The translations under genes were made by a program, and so were the position numbers. From NCBI GenBank assembly GCA_002189035.1, contig CM007989.1, forward strand, positions 5,611,001 to 5,675,000: 64,000 nt of DNA, written 5' to 3'. A model generated the notes under the pieces. The model saw only the letters and a list, made by a program, of their open reading frames with translations. It searched no databases and was not told the origin of the DNA. The DNA comes from Utricularia gibba (lineage: Eukaryota > Streptophyta > Magnoliopsida > Lamiales > Lentibulariaceae). Shown here piece after piece: positions 1 to 12,591 of this stretch (positions are counted from its first letter, which is position 1; every line of letters starts with the position of its first letter).

Positions 1-3
1 GAA

Positions 4-540
4 TGATGGGGTATAAATTGGTCGAAGATAGTGGTCTCTGAAAAGGCTGCCGAAAAGAGCTCTGAAGGGACAGTGACTACTGGCAGACCGGTATGTGTTA
101 GAGGGCTGACAACGACGGCCGTATGGCGTAGGCTGAAAAGCGGCCGAGTCATAGCAGAACGGGCGGCGATCATCTAAAAAGTAAAGTCATAGTACCAGTA
201 CAAAAGGCGACCGGCACCTATAGAAAGGGGGATTCGGCTAGATCGGCCTCCTCTATAAATAGAAGAAATCATAACGGAGAGAGGGTTGGATCTTAAGCCT
301 CCTAACCTGTACCTTTCTTCACCACATCTCTCTAAGTAAGAACTTTTTCCGGCGAGCTCTGATAGCTCCGTGGTTTTTTCCGTCTTACGACAGTTTCCAC
401 GTAAAAATCTCCGTCTACCCCCGTTCCCATTAACCAAACCGAACAAAATCATGAAAAACATAAGAAGGTACGGAATTTCCTTGTTGCACCTTTCACCCGA
501 AAATCGGTCCCTTCACAAATGTCGATTTTCACCCATAACA
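4..540 (+). repeat. LTR of a Tat-like Ty3/gypsy family (copy 1)
   Basis: This 537-bp sequence begins TGATGGGG and ends CATAACA. It aligns along its whole length with the LTRs at 11988-12523 and about 17030-17547, including the TATA-like region and the block near its 3' end. It ends directly against copia integrase sequence on the other strand. Only three bases precede it in the window and they do not match the bases after its end, so I cannot show a target duplication. It may be a solo LTR or the 3' LTR of an element that starts outside the window. Confidence 0.85.
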
Positions 541-2940
541 TATAGATAAGAAAATCAATGAAAAATGTCTTAAAAATCAACATGAGAATGGACCATGTGA
601 TTTCAAATTCACCACCATTATCAGTGTAAATGTATTTCATGGTGTGTTCAAAAAGTTTCTCATTTTTCTAATGAAGGAGTTGAGAAGTTGATATAGATTT
701 TATTTGCTGGAAATGAGGAAAGTACAAGTTGTTCTTGAAAATTCATAAAGAATGGTGAGAAAATAATTCTGCCCTATGATGGTATTTGTGGAATAAGGCC
801 CTCACGTGTTGCAATGTAATAGGTATAAGGGGTGTAGTTAGAGCTGGGCACGGGTCCGACTCGACGGGTCACGGGTCAGACCCACCGGGTAAAAAATGAA
901 ATGTCTGACTCGGCGGGTACGGGTTGACGGGTTGGACAGGCTGACCCGTCCTGGGTCACGATTTGACACGGGTTAGTAAATTCTCTAGGCACCGCAAATA
1001 TGCCATTGCGATACCTGGAAATCACTACCTTCAATATTATCTAGGCACCGCAAATTTGTCATTGCAGTGTCTATAATCCAATGTGTGTTACTTATGAGAG
1101 ATAAAGTAGTATTTAAACAAGTAGCAATACCTGAAAATTTTTTGAACGCATAGTATGCTTGTTCACTTGATTCAGGTTTGATTTGTAGTGATACTAACTT
1201 AAATTGCTTGTGTTGAATCACTTTTCAAGCATTGTCCTTTTGCTATTGTGTGGCTCCCATACTAGTTTGATGGCCTATGCATTGACTTAGGAACTCAAGT
1301 ATGTTACTGTTAATCATGTTCACAGAATATACTATGACCATTTCTTTTTCTTCTTGACTTTTCCGGGGTAGCCATGCAACTTAACATGTTTCCTTCATTC
1401 ATGTTTATAGTGAGTGGAGTAATGTCCCTTAGCATCCTTCATTTGACTTTGTCCCATTGAATCTTGGCCATGGTTGAGCAGAGAAAATTTATGATTCACC
1501 ATGAGTGCACTCTCATCAATAGCTAGAGCATGCCCTATGCTCATTTGGCCTTCCACAATTATTACATATCATATGCTTGATCAAGGTCTAGTTCCAGCTT
1601 CATCATGATGATTTGGCTCATAGTGGGTGTGAAATACTCATTTAAACAATTCAAAAACTGTATCAGTTTGCTGATTTGTGTTGCTTACATCTCTTTACTA
1701 ACAACACATTGAATTGATGACATCAAAACCCTCAAGATCTATCCATAAATTCTTCACTGTGGAATAATACTTTGTCACCATCATTACCCCTTATGAGTTG
1801 CGATACAATTTATGTTGGAGATGGTAGATGAGTCAAATTCATCAAGCCGATCCGCTTCTCAATTGTATCCCAAAACTCTCTTGTCATTCCAACAAAGTTG
1901 AAATGATCGACCAATTTTTGAGAAATTGAATTAATCAAAAAAGACTAGATTATCATGTCGACTCTATTTCATTGACAAAACCCAACTGGTTGCGTACTTT
2001 CAATGCCATGATCATGCTATGATGCCAAGATAGAAAATTTTTGACGTATCTACTCCTTGAACTTGAATGATTGTAATAGTCATCGAAAATTGGAAAAATA
2101 ATTCTTTGGGCATTGTTTGCTGGTGTCCTTTGAGTTATTATCTCCATTATACAACATGTTGTATGTTTCACGCTCACCGCACAATAAACAAACTAGTGCA
2201 GAATGCAAAATGTCAAGAGTGAAGCTTCAAGGTAGTCTTTGGGAGACAATACTTTAATTTTTTCCATGCTCTATTAATATATGTTTGTGGTTTTGTATGT
2301 AGTACAAGTGAAAATTAGTAACTTTCTACAATGATTTGTCTCATGTATTTTTTTTTATGGCATGGTTAAGTGTTTTATATCCTATTGATAGGCATCTCTA
2401 GTAGCCTGCTTAATTAAATCTACAACTCATTATATGGAGTAAGATCTTTAACTATGACCACACTTTTGAAAAACTTAACGTGGTATGAACTAGTAATATT
2501 AGTGTGCTTCTGCTTGATCCATTTGGGCTAGTCTCGGGTGATGTCTTCAAGTTGTGTGGCCAAAACATAGAGTTTATTCTCTTCCTTGGTGTTACGGTAT
2601 TTGAATGCATGCTCGCACCGGTAAGAAACGTAGTGAGTTACTAGAAATAGTAGCGGAACGTTAGTAAAATCCAAAGAGGGGCCGAATTAGAAAAAATGAG
2701 GGAAATGAACATGTTAGGTCCAAGGTTCTCCCTAGCCCAAATGAGAGGTTCCACCGCTAATTGGAATCATCATTTCAGGAGTTCCAATTGTAGAGATCAA
2801 ATCCGAGATTTCTCACATGGCAGTCCCTCAACCTCTCTATGATTTGTTCTCTTGCAACTTCGAGAGCTGTCTCCACAATACTCCCAAGCCTTCAACTTTA
2901 CCAACATGTTGTTCATATGGGTTTTGAGATTAGCTATGAT
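541..2940 (-). mobile_element. Degenerate Ty1/copia retrotransposon (gag, protease, integrase pieces)
   Basis: Reading the minus strand, 2177-1953 encodes a gag start typical of copia, with a SWHHSMIMALKVRNQLGFV block. Next, 1221-985 encodes a protease remnant with HWIIDTAMT, where the catalytic DTG has become DTA. At 640-590 comes an integrase core piece, YTDNGGEFE. These are in the normal copia order (gag, protease, integrase). Upstream of gag, near 2925-2945, the minus strand reads GGCATCATAGCTAATC, which resembles a copia primer-binding site. Stops and frame changes separate the pieces, so it is dead. The Tat-like LTR at 4-540 cuts it at the integrase. Confidence 0.8.
838..978. mobile_element. 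Possible hAT-type MITE end rich in CGGGTC motifs
   Basis: The block starts near TTAGAGCTGGGCACGGGTCC and repeats ACGGGT/GACCCG words in both orientations. Plant hAT-type elements often end in a 'GGGCACGGGTC' signature like this. It lies between the copia protease and integrase remnants, so it probably inserted there. I could not define an 8-bp target duplication. Confidence 0.4.
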
Positions 2941-2971
2941 GCCTGAACGTTAGAATGGTGAAAAGAAAATT

Positions 2972-3570
2972 TGATGAACATTAGAATGGAATGTTAAATA
3001 TCGCAGTTTAGCACACTTAATGCATCAAAAGAAATTTATAAACCTAGTCATTCTATTACACAAATCATAGGAATTAATGTAGTATAGCAAGTAAGGGTTA
3101 AATCTATATGGAATGCTTGCAATTTCCTGATGTCCTTTACATTTACTAGAAATAAGGGTTTTTTTGGGGGTTTAGCTCTAATGCGCATAATACATAAAAT
3201 AGCAGTAGCTGAAATAAACGAGTTGCAATGGTAAAAAAAACACAGAAAATAAAAAGGATGCGTAGAAAATATAAAGTGAAGGTGTCTTGATTAGGTTTTA
3301 CACCAGGGTCTGGCTCTTGTGTCAATCAAGAGAGCCCATAGGCTTAAACTTAGCGTTAAGATGCTTAAAGACAGAGCAAAGGTTCGCAGAAAATAGTAAA
3401 TAGCATGTTCAACTTAAAACCAGACACGAAGGGCTGAAACAAGAACATGTTCATAGGCTGAAATAAGGTCTACAAGGAATTTCTTGTTCACAACAAGGCA
3501 TCAGAATGTAACAGAAAACATGAAAACGCAGAAAGTAATAATAGTAAGTTCAACAACAGCGAAAGTGCAA
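2972..3570 (-). repeat. Truncated copy of LTR family B
   Basis: This aligns closely with 18020-18620 in the same orientation, beginning TGATGAAC. Shared blocks include one reading GCAAGGGTCGAATCCACAGG in the 18-kb copy and one on TCAAGAGAGCCCATAG. The match stops near 3570, where Harbinger transposase sequence begins. It is therefore a partial copy, lacking about half of the 1.2-kb repeat. Confidence 0.75.
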
Positions 3571-3571
3571 A

Positions 3572-3940
3572 AAACCATTACTATTTGTGTAGCCATTATC
3601 ACACAAGTAGTAGAAACCTACACAAATTAAATTTTTAGTCATGAAGCTCAGTCCTATAAAATAAAAAATTGTAAATAAGTCTCTAATGTTTTACCTTGCG
3701 GATTGTGAATGCTTTTATACAATAAACTGCATCTTGAAGCACTCTACTATCAATAGCTGATCCTTCCCAATCAACTAGGACATAAATAAACATAAGTTTA
3801 TCATCACAAACTACTAGTGTATTAATGGTAACTCATCCTTTACATTCACGTCAATTCGCTTTGTCAATGGTTTTAACTTTGACATTACAATATGAACCAT
3901 CCAATGCATCTAGACAATTCTACAACAAATGAAAGAACAT
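3572..3940 (-). pseudogene. PIF/Harbinger transposase remnant
   Basis: The minus strand encodes a broken DDE transposase of the Harbinger family. From 3920 down it reads NCLDALDGSYC, then TLVVCDDKLMFIYVLVDWEGSAIDSRVLQ across two further segments, with stops between the first pieces. These correspond to the family's usual 'CIGAIDGTH', 'CD..F.Y' and 'GWEGSAHDSRVL' blocks. After an intron-like gap (about 3695-3625) it resumes with YYLCDNGYTNSNGF, the usual 'YYLVDAGY.N..GFL' block. It stops at about 3572 where an LTR-B fragment abuts it. Only the nuclease part is visible and it cannot be functional. Confidence 0.75.
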
Positions 3941-4089
3941 AACAAAAATTGCAGTTTAGTTAATGAATCAAATAGTGAATAAATAAGTTTAAAAAATGTA
4001 ACCTAAAGCTTGAACTTGTATGTTGGATTAGAGTTGCCAATTGAAGCAAGCTTTCTCATTAGCTAAAAAGGTATTCTGACACCCTAATG

Positions 4090-4558
4090 CAAGCTGACAG
4101 ACTGATAGCTGTCAGGGTTTGTCAACGGCAGCCGTTTTGAACAGACTGAAAAGTAGTCGAATTATGGCAATAGCAGGGCAGACGGCGGTTATCTGAATGC
4201 AAAACTATAGTGTGTACAACAGGTGCAGAAAGCAACCGACACATGCAGAGCTCAGAACTCGGTCAGGCTCAACTCGCCTATAAATGTGAGAAACATTATA
4301 GTGGAAGGGGTTTGACTTTAAGCCCTCAAACTTGTATTTTTTTTTTATCTCCGTCTAGCAAAGGTTTTTCCGACGAGTTCCGACAGTTCCGTAGTTTTTC
4401 CGTTCTCCGACGATTTCCACGTAAAAACCTCTATCTATCTTCATTTCTGTTAACCGTACCAAGTAAAATATAAAAGCCACAACCGGGTACAGTGCATCTG
4501 GCCGCACCTGTAACCCGAGAATCGGCCCTCACTCGGATACTGATTTTTGCTCTCAACA
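4090..4558 (+). repeat. Diverged LTR of the Tat-like family (copy 2)
   Basis: This aligns with the LTR at 11988-12523 but is clearly more diverged. It keeps the TATAAAT region near 4279, the TTTCCACGTAAAAACCTC block and the terminal CTCAACA. The 5' part is rearranged, so the start is approximate. No target duplication was found, so I call it an old solo LTR or LTR fragment. Confidence 0.75.
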
Positions 4559-5556
4559 ATTAAGTAATCAAGATTCCTAAATCACAAACCCAAACAAATA
4601 TACAAGAATTGGAAATGCTAGAACCCATATCTCTGAAAGTCATATATCAAATTCAACCCATTCAAATAGAATACCAAATTTGAAACCAGCAAAATTGATA
4701 AGAAAGAATGAACTTGATTTGTACTAGAATATGCAAATTAAAGACAAGGACAAAGAAAGGTAGAAGGGTAAAATTAGTTTTGAAATTCTTTGAAATCGTA
4801 GATTTTCTCAAACTCAAGTGAGAAGTGAGTTTAAATCAAAAAAAGATAAAAATTTAAAACGAAATCTGAAAAATACTCGAGAGTTTCCAAATTGAGTTAC
4901 CAAACTGAGTTCTTTTTATTAAAACCTCATTTTTAATATGGGTTCAGCCCATAAACTCACGTAACAAACAAGTCATTAGGAAATCAAAAGCTGGAAAACA
5001 TTGCAATCGAGAGTTAGTTTTTCTAAGATCGGAGAAGGCGCTCGATTCTTTCTTCCTCAGGCCCTGGTTCATTTATGGAGATCTCTCCCTCTTGCTGTGC
5101 GATTTCTGCCAGGTAGTGGTTTGTATCCCATGACATTTTCTTACATCTTTGCGCCTTTAAGCTTTCATACCATAATGAACATGTTTGAAGAGTGGCCACC
5201 TTGGTCCAGGAAGAAGATGACAAATTAACTGATTCTGGATCAAATAACATAACGCGATCATTTTAAGTTTTACATTTCCTTCTAACAAGAACAACAGATT
5301 CTTGTCCTGGATCAGACACTACGAAAGGGAAAAAAAAAAGGTCCTGGCCATGGCTGATCTTCTTGAGGTGTAACGGGTGCTGGGGAATCTGATTTTTATC
5401 AAGAAAGTGCACTCACTACTTCAGAGCATTTATGAGGAAACTGGCAGCTTCAAGCCTTCACCCATGGACATGGAACTGCGTTTACAATAAGATATAGACT
5501 AGTAAAATCTATCTTCTGGTATCCGGTGCATCTAAAAGGTTCTCAGGATAGGAGGA
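4559..5556. other. Intergenic, 3' side of the F-box gene
   Basis: There is no recognisable gene. Between about 5000 and 5250 the composition is less AT-rich and both strands are open for about 75 codons, but I recognise neither translation. The part next to 5557 probably includes the 3' UTR of the F-box gene. Confidence 0.4.
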
Positions 5557-7263
5557 TCAGAGTGTTGCAACATGGAGGAAGTTCTGAATCTGATTTACAG
5601 TTTCGGTTCGGCTGAGGTTCCCCGTCACCCCTGTCACCATGGACTTCTTAAAGAACTTACCACCTCTCCTCCCCATGTTGGATCCTTGAAGATTAGACGA
5701 AAGCACAGACTTTGAATCTGGTTTCCATTGTAAATCTTTCAGCGTAGAAAACAACATAGAGAGCGTTGGAGTCACTTCAGAATCCCTTATTTTGTTGCAA
5801 GAATTGATTTTCAGGCTCTGAAGCTCATTCCAAGAAACAATAACTGACTCAAGACCTTGTGTAGTCAACATGGAGCAGCCTTCCACCGACAGAAATTTCA
5901 GTCTCCTGCAGCCGAAAAGAAATTTCATATTAATAATACACACGAAGAGAAGGTTCATGAAAAGCGTTGTATTGTGCATATTCTCCTTGGTTTTGGCAGA
6001 TTCTACCTTTTTGAAAGAAAAAAGTGCATTGACGAAACTCAAGGGTAGGAGCAATTACCTTACAACAGTACAAATGCTGAAGATATCATCGTTCAGCCCC
6101 CAACAGTTGGTCAGAACGAGTTTTCTCATATTCATGCAAACAAGAAGCAACGCTCTCAAACTCCTCTTATCCCTTAACTGACACCTCTCCAAATGTAACC
6201 TTTCAAATGCTGGGCATGAACACAAATGCTCATCAAGGTCAGGTCCGTCGTCGATTCTCTTACAGGACAGAAACCTTAAAGCTCTCAAGTTTTCGCAGTA
6301 AGAAAGAGCCGGCAACCATCCATCCTCCATTTTATGATTGCACAGTGTCAGCTCTTCCAGCATTGGACAACATTGGCCAACAGCTTTGACCCCTTCATAC
6401 GTACCATTGCATCCATTCAGTTCAAGCTTCACAAGCCTTTTACATCCTTGTGCGAAAATAGTTAATCCAACATCCGAAACCAATGAATAGAACAATCCGT
6501 CGATAACTCCGTTCAGCCTTAAGATTTGTAAATTCTCACAAGCGGCAATCCCACGCAAAACTTGATCATTGCACATAAACAACTCCAGTTCTTGCAGTGT
6601 GCGACAATTCTCAGCGACACAGAGCAGCCCCATTTCAGATGAGTTAGCTAACACAAGTTTCCTCAAATTGGGATATGCAGCAGCCATAACCCTCAGCCCC
6701 TTGTCAACTTCATCAGCAGTCAGCACAAGATTATCATCAAGAAAAGAATGGTGGCACCCAACACTAGAACCAACATCAAAAGACACATCTCTCTGGCTGC
6801 AAAAGATACCAGAATTCCGAGAGGAAACCATACATCCATTCGACAGATCAATATGAACTAGATTGGGAAACCTCATAAACAACCTACCAGAAATAAGAAA
6901 CTCCCATTCAAGAAGTTTGATGGATCTCACCAGCCTACCCTGCAGATGCAGCCATCGTTTGGACACTAGAAACGTCGTACTTCTCTGAGACTTGGGGAGT
7001 TTCGAAAGTATGATGAGCAATACCTCATCCGGAACAAGGGAAATTTTATCAGAAACAAGAACGATGGGGGTCGCAGGGGCATCTTGAGTTTTAGCGGTGG
7101 GCTTCTCTGGAGCAGCCGCCGGTTGCGGTTGTTTGGGGGCGAAAGAATGGCGACGCATTGTGCAGAGTACATGATTCAAAGCCTTCCTTTTCCATAGCCA
7201 ATTTGTAGGTCGATGATTCTCCTTCTCCGGCGAGTGAGCTGCTCCTCTGTTATGGCCCATCAA
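5557..7263 (-). CDS. F-box/leucine-rich-repeat protein
   Basis: This is a substrate-receptor subunit for SCF (Skp1-cullin-F-box) E3 ubiquitin ligases by family. Two exons fit: 7263-6059 and 5905-5557, with GTAATT as donor and CTGCAG as acceptor, giving 517 residues with continuous phase. Residues 1-70 are a basic, Pro/Ala-rich leader. The F-box lies at about 74-115 (ISLVPDEVLLIILSKLP, then VSKRWL). The rest is a run of irregular LRRs of the 'C..L..L.L..C' type to about residue 480, followed by a Ser/Gly/Lys-rich tail. No transmembrane segment or signal peptide is visible. The start is the first Met of a pair (MMGHNR); the second is one codon on. The layout resembles Arabidopsis F-box/LRR proteins of the At5g07670/At5g51370 type, but the substrate is unknown. 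It looks intact. Confidence 0.88.
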
Positions 7264-8686
7264 ACCAGAGATCCCGCCTGAGAGTGGGAAAAGCTGGGAT
7301 TCGGAGATTTCAATTTTTAAGGGCTAATGCCGCGGCGGGCGGTTTGTTTTGTCTTCCAACGGGCTTATGCGGATGTGGGGCCTGCGCCACGGGGCGACAT
7401 ACACCAATTTTGAATTCCGTTTCTTTTCTTGGAGCCGAGGAGACAACCCAACATTCATTTTCTTATTTTCATAAATGATTTCAGCCCAAACACATTCTTT
7501 TTAATTCAATTTCGTATTTTTTCGTAAACAAAAAATAACCCTTTTAAGATATTTCTCAATATGCGATTAGTAGATAATTAATTATATATATTACTAATGA
7601 ATAGTGAGTTGATTTTTTTCTGGACCAAATTAAATCAAAACTAATTTTAGATATGATTGGTACAATAAAACTAATTTTATTGTACCAAGTGAGCTCAGGC
7701 CATTGAAAATTGTAGTGTTTAAGGGTTGTGTTAAAGTACTTATACAATCCATTCTTAATAATGTGTACTTAATAATTATTATATTACCATTCTTCATTTT
7801 ATTAGAATTATATAATCAAACTACCTTATAAGAGTCATTTTTGCTTCTTGCGATAATCCATATATTTGATCATAACCTCCTACAGGTCACATCTTCAGAA
7901 GCAAATTATATCAAATATGTCTTGATAAATGATTGAACTCTTCTTCTTCCTACATATTCTTACTCATAAGTGAATACATGTATTTGACTCTAATACATAA
8001 AAAAAACACAAAAATGCAAAAAGAAAAAGAAAAGTAACAAAAAAACATATCTAATGTTTGAGAGATAGTAGTATTTATAGGAAATAAGATTTCAATCTTC
8101 AACTTATTTGATGGGTTTGAATTAAACATTCTATCAATATTTTATTCACTTCTTTTATCCAACTTCTTAAGATTATTTTAAGTGTTATCTAAATCTCGAT
8201 TCTTGAATCAAATCATTATTCTTGAACCTAATCTTAGGCTCAATTTTGTGCATGATCAAATCCATAAATTATTAAATCTTTATTTCTCTTTAAATTAGTT
8301 CGAATATATCCTAAAAATTTACAAAGTATATATATTTTTAAAAATATTAAATTATCATATATATCAATTTTTTTAAGACATGCAAGATGGTTTAGGTATC
8401 CAAAATGGATGCGTGAATACTAATCTGATTTATACATGTTCACTACTTAACGTTTTACTGATTCACTCAAAAAAGATATTAATAATTGGTTATATTTTTG
8501 GTTTTTTGTCTCTCTATTGGATCTTTTTACATCTTTTTGTTCAGTCTTTTCTATATTTTTTTAATAGTTTTTATACATTATACACTAATTTGGTCATTTT
8601 GATGATAAAGTGAATTTTGTATTTATTAAACATGATTTCATGAAAGTAAAAAAAAATGAGAAACATTGTAAGTAAATCAATTATAG
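7264..8686. other. AT-rich intergenic spacer; promoter side of the F-box gene
   Basis: The first 200 bases upstream of the F-box ATG are GC-richer and include CGGCGGGCGG, and probably hold its 5' UTR and promoter. The rest is AT-rich with poly-A/T runs. I see no gene, repeat pair or RNA in it. Confidence 0.5.
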
Positions 8687-8691
8687 AAACT

Positions 8692-9851
8692 TGATAACGC
8701 ATATTTTTGAGTAGCTCAACGCATAGAATTTACTCATTTTACGCTACAAAAATTAAGTTTTATTGCCTAGTTTCGTATTTTTGCGCATAAGCACCGTAAT
8801 TGTGTTATTTTAGTCTTAGTTGGGACTAAATCTATGATTTAATCCAAACCTTCGAATGGTTTTATTCAAGCAATGCAGTGTCAGTCGCAACACAAATCTC
8901 AAGGAGCCGAACATGCACAGTGCAGTGGCAGAAGATGAGTCCAAAAGTATGAAAAGTGGTGCACACAAAATCCAAGAAGAAAATAGGGAGATTTTGGACA
9001 AAAAGCGGGAAAGTTGGAGAGAGAAGGCAGATCTCTTATTGGAGACTCAAGACAAGTTTCTGGAGGAAGAAGGAGGGGACGACGAACCAGAAGAACACAT
9101 CTTCTCTTGAGAAATTATTTTCGTTCTTCATGTTTACTGTTCCTAGCTAAGACTAGATTTGGATTTCCTGTGTGAACGAAGTGTCTTTCCTACTTCTGCT
9201 TCATATTGCTCGCTGTTGTTTAACATTTGTAGTCAGGATGTTGTTTAGGATATGCTATGAAAATGTTTTACTTTTCATTGTCATGAGTAGCTAAGCACTT
9301 AGAGGAGGGTGCCTTGGGGTGAAGAGGGGAGAAACATGCTAATCCATCCTTAGACCTAATAAATCATAAGTCACACTACTTCCTTAGCAAACCAGGATAG
9401 ATCTAGGAGGGGGAGGTAGTGAAACCCAACTAACAACCCTAATTAGAGATAGACCAAAGATTAGGGGGAAAAACAAGAATCCGGGTAGACCTAGATCTTG
9501 TGAGTTAGTTGTATGATTTTTCATTTATGTGAACTTGTTTAGTGATAGGCATACATCCCCTAGGAGTCCCAAGACATCATCCATTTCATTCTAGAAACAA
9601 CCGAGCTCCAGAACTTATTAATTTTCTTTACTGTATTTCGTTTTAATTCTACCTTAGTCCTAGCTAAGACCAATTTACCAACGTGACACTTATTTCATGC
9701 TTTGGCTAATCACTTGACAAGCACCTACTCTTCGTGTTCAACCCTAGTCACTATGCTCATAATTGTTTTATGCTTGAATGTGGGTTAGGTTATAAATTTA
9801 TTTGATAGGAAAATTTGCATTTAACGACATTGCATAATTTTTTGTTTATCA
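8692..9851 (+). repeat. Solo LTR, family C (TSD AAACT)
   Basis: This 1160-bp sequence begins TGATAACGCA and ends GTTTATCA. It is flanked by AAACT at 8687-8691 and AAACT at 9852-9856, a perfect 5-bp target duplication. Its 3' two-thirds (about 9210-9851) aligns with an inverted copy at 11801-11987 plus 17553-18013. Short open frames inside (8856-9110) have no recognised product. No internal retroelement sequence follows, so it is a solo LTR left by recombination. Confidence 0.85.
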
Positions 9852-9856
9852 AAACT

Positions 9857-11375
9857 CAAAACATTTGGTAAATGAAAAGAAAGTAAAGATTGTTTTGATG
9901 CCCATTTGCTACTGTTCATGACCAGAAACATAGCATTGAATTGGGTTTTGGTGCTATTCTTCATATTTGAGGGTCTCCTCCCTGAGAATTCCCTTCTTAC
10001 TCTTTCTGATTTAATGTTCATCATGTTGGAGGAGCCCTTGTGTGTGGGTTGTTGAAGCTCCCCCCTCACCTACGGTCTCTCCTTCAAAAAGATCTCCCCA
10101 TCTTTACTCCATTGCACTGTTCTGGACACAAGTAGTGTTCTTCGCCTGAATTTGCAGACTACAGGCGGTAGAACAGTGCTCTTTGTCTCCTTTCCGATGT
10201 TGCACCCCTATAACTTGATTCACATGTCCCTTAGTCCAATTTTGCTGCTAATTTTTCTACTGAAATTAATTAAACAATAGTAACAAAGGTGATGGACTTA
10301 ATCATTTGATTTAAATGATTCAGTCCACTTTTCATCATAAATACAAAATTAACATAAACACAAAATGAAAAATCACACATACCTAACTTAAACCATAGTA
10401 AAACATAACAATTTTGCATTATAAAATGCAAAGAAAATGTGTGTCATCAAGTATTGACTTTGGTAGTTTTAGTTATTGTTTAAAAATGAATCAAGTTATT
10501 GATATAGTTTACCTTAAATTTTAATGATTATTTTCCCAATTCTTAAGTAGCAATTTTAAAATATGCGAAAACAAATTCTACAAGCAAAAATCTAGTGGCA
10601 TGGAGAATCTTGATATGATCCTTCGAAAAACAAATGTTAGCACTTGATTCTTTTTCAGGATTGTTACATCTCAACATCCTATTAACAAAAGAAGAGTATA
10701 GAAAAAAAAAAGAAAAATACATAGAACAAGGACCAAAAAGATAGAAGAAAGAGAAAGATAAAACTTCCAAACTTAAAATCCTCTTGACCTTCAAGGCTCT
10801 ATAAGCTTTGATTGATGAAACTATGGTTTTAGAAAAATAAGTGTCACTGAGGTAATGAGTAAGATAAATGAAATGAGGACTTTGGATTTAATGATGAGAA
10901 AAGCAATCAAGGCTAAGTATGAGTAATAAAGAAAGGTTAAAAGAAAACTTGTTGTGATTAGCACGAAATTAGTAAGACATAAGTTAAATAATTGAAGATA
11001 CAGTTTACTTCTGACAATAGGAATGAGAAAACAAAGATTATCTGATATTAGAAAAAGAGGATTGCTTGTTGAAATCGATAAAATCATGACCCTTTAAGGT
11101 AAAAAAATAAGATTGCTTCTAACAAGATAAAAGACTCATGCCTTTGAAAATTAGAAATGAAATTCACTTTCTTTTTGTTCTGGAAGTAGAAAAGTGAATG
11201 AATTTAAGTTACTAATCTTTTTTCTCCACATGTTTTTTTTTTTGCACCAACAATAAAGATAACATTTGCGATCCGCAAGGATTTTGAGTTTTTTTTTTTT
11301 GGATAGAAACAACAAGATAGCTAGATAGGAAATGAAGATGAGAAAGATTGGCTATGATACTACCTGATACAACCT
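9857..11375. other. Spacer of unknown content between LTR copies
   Basis: AT-rich sequence with long A and T runs. No open frame in it resembles a known protein. If the LTR and primer-site call next to it is right, this could be the eroded body of a minus-strand retroelement, but I cannot see gag or pol motifs. Confidence 0.3.
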
Positions 11376-11800
11376 TCCAAACAGCAAATATTTGGCAAAT
11401 CAGATCTTGGATTCAAAAGAAACAATTCTTTAAGAAAAGAATAAATTGGTCCTCAAGTAATAAATAACCTTACAAATCAAACTATGAAAATTGTGTCATA
11501 CTCATAGAATAAGAAAGAAAATGGGAGTGATGAATCACACTAGACACCACAAGCAAAGCCTGATAAATCCAAAGTTCTATATAAACTCAAGGAAGGAACA
11601 ATACTCCCAAAATACGTAACAACCAGAATTTTTTCTAAACAAGAATGAGACTTGTTTCTCTTCCTTGAACGAACGTGAAGATAAGAGGTCCTGCCAACGT
11701 ACTCTCATGGTCGAATTGCGCACATGTGCCTGAGTATTGCCATGACCTAATGAGTCCAGATATGAGGTCACTATCTGTCCATTGATCCTGAGGTACGGCC
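11376..11800 (-). repeat. Possible copia-type LTR end and primer-binding site
   Basis: On the minus strand a TATA-like TTTATATAGAAC near 11580 is followed about 200 bases later by GGTTGTATCAG and then GTAGTATCATAGCCAATC near 11352-11369. The last stretch resembles the iMet-type primer site (TGGTATCATAGC) of copia elements. The other end is cut off by LTR-C sequence at 11801. This is an interpretation from signals only. Confidence 0.35.
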
Positions 11801-11987
11801 TAATAAACGAAAAATGTATGCAATGTTGTTAATTTGTAAATTTCTCCTATCAAATAAAATTTATAAACTTAATTCACATCAAATCATATGAAAAGTATGA
11901 GCATAGTGGACTAGGGTCTAACACAAGGAGCTAGGTGCTTGGTATGTGAAGGTCAATGCATGAAATCAATGTCATGTTGGTAGATTT

Positions 11988-12523
11988 TGATGGGGTATAA
12001 ATCAATCGAAGACAATCGGTTTCTAAAAAGGCTGCCGAAAGGAGCTCTGAGGAGACAGTGCCTGCCGATAGACCAATACGTGTCGGAGATCCGACAACGG
12101 CGGCCGTATGGCGCAGTCTGAAAAGCGACCGAATCATGGCAGAACGGGCGGCGATCATCTGAAAAGTAAGGTCACAGTATAAGTATAAAAGGCAACCAAC
12201 ACTTGCAGAAAGGGGCGATTCGGCTAAATCGGCCTCCTCAATAAATAGGAGGGGTTCTGAAGAAAAGGGGGAGAGACCCCAAGCCCCCGACTGATATCTT
12301 ATTTCACCATCTCCATCTAGTAGAAATTTTCTCCGGTGAGCTCCGACAGCTCCGTGGTTTTTTCGTCTTCCGACGGTTTCCACGTAAAAATCTCCGCCTA
12401 TCCCCTTTTCCGCTGATCAGACTAAACATAATCGTGAAAAATGTAATAAGGTGCGGAATTTCCCTGCCGCACCTTTAACCCATAAATCAATCCCATCACG
12501 AACAACGATTTTCATCCCCAACA
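11988..12523 (+). repeat. 5' LTR of the Tat-like element
   Basis: Starts TGATGGGG and ends CCCAACA. A TATA-like ATAAATAGG lies at about 12241-12249. Nearly identical by eye to the 3' LTR except at the extreme start. Confidence 0.88.
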
Positions 12524-12591
12524 TTTTGGCACCCACCGTGGGGCCGATCTATTGTTCCACTCGAGAAATCCACAGAGGCCGCTCACCAAAT

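Noticed and set aside
1-545. Solo-LTR status of the first Tat-like LTR
   Set aside because: Only three bases precede it and they do not match the 3' flank, so a longer element to the left cannot be excluded.
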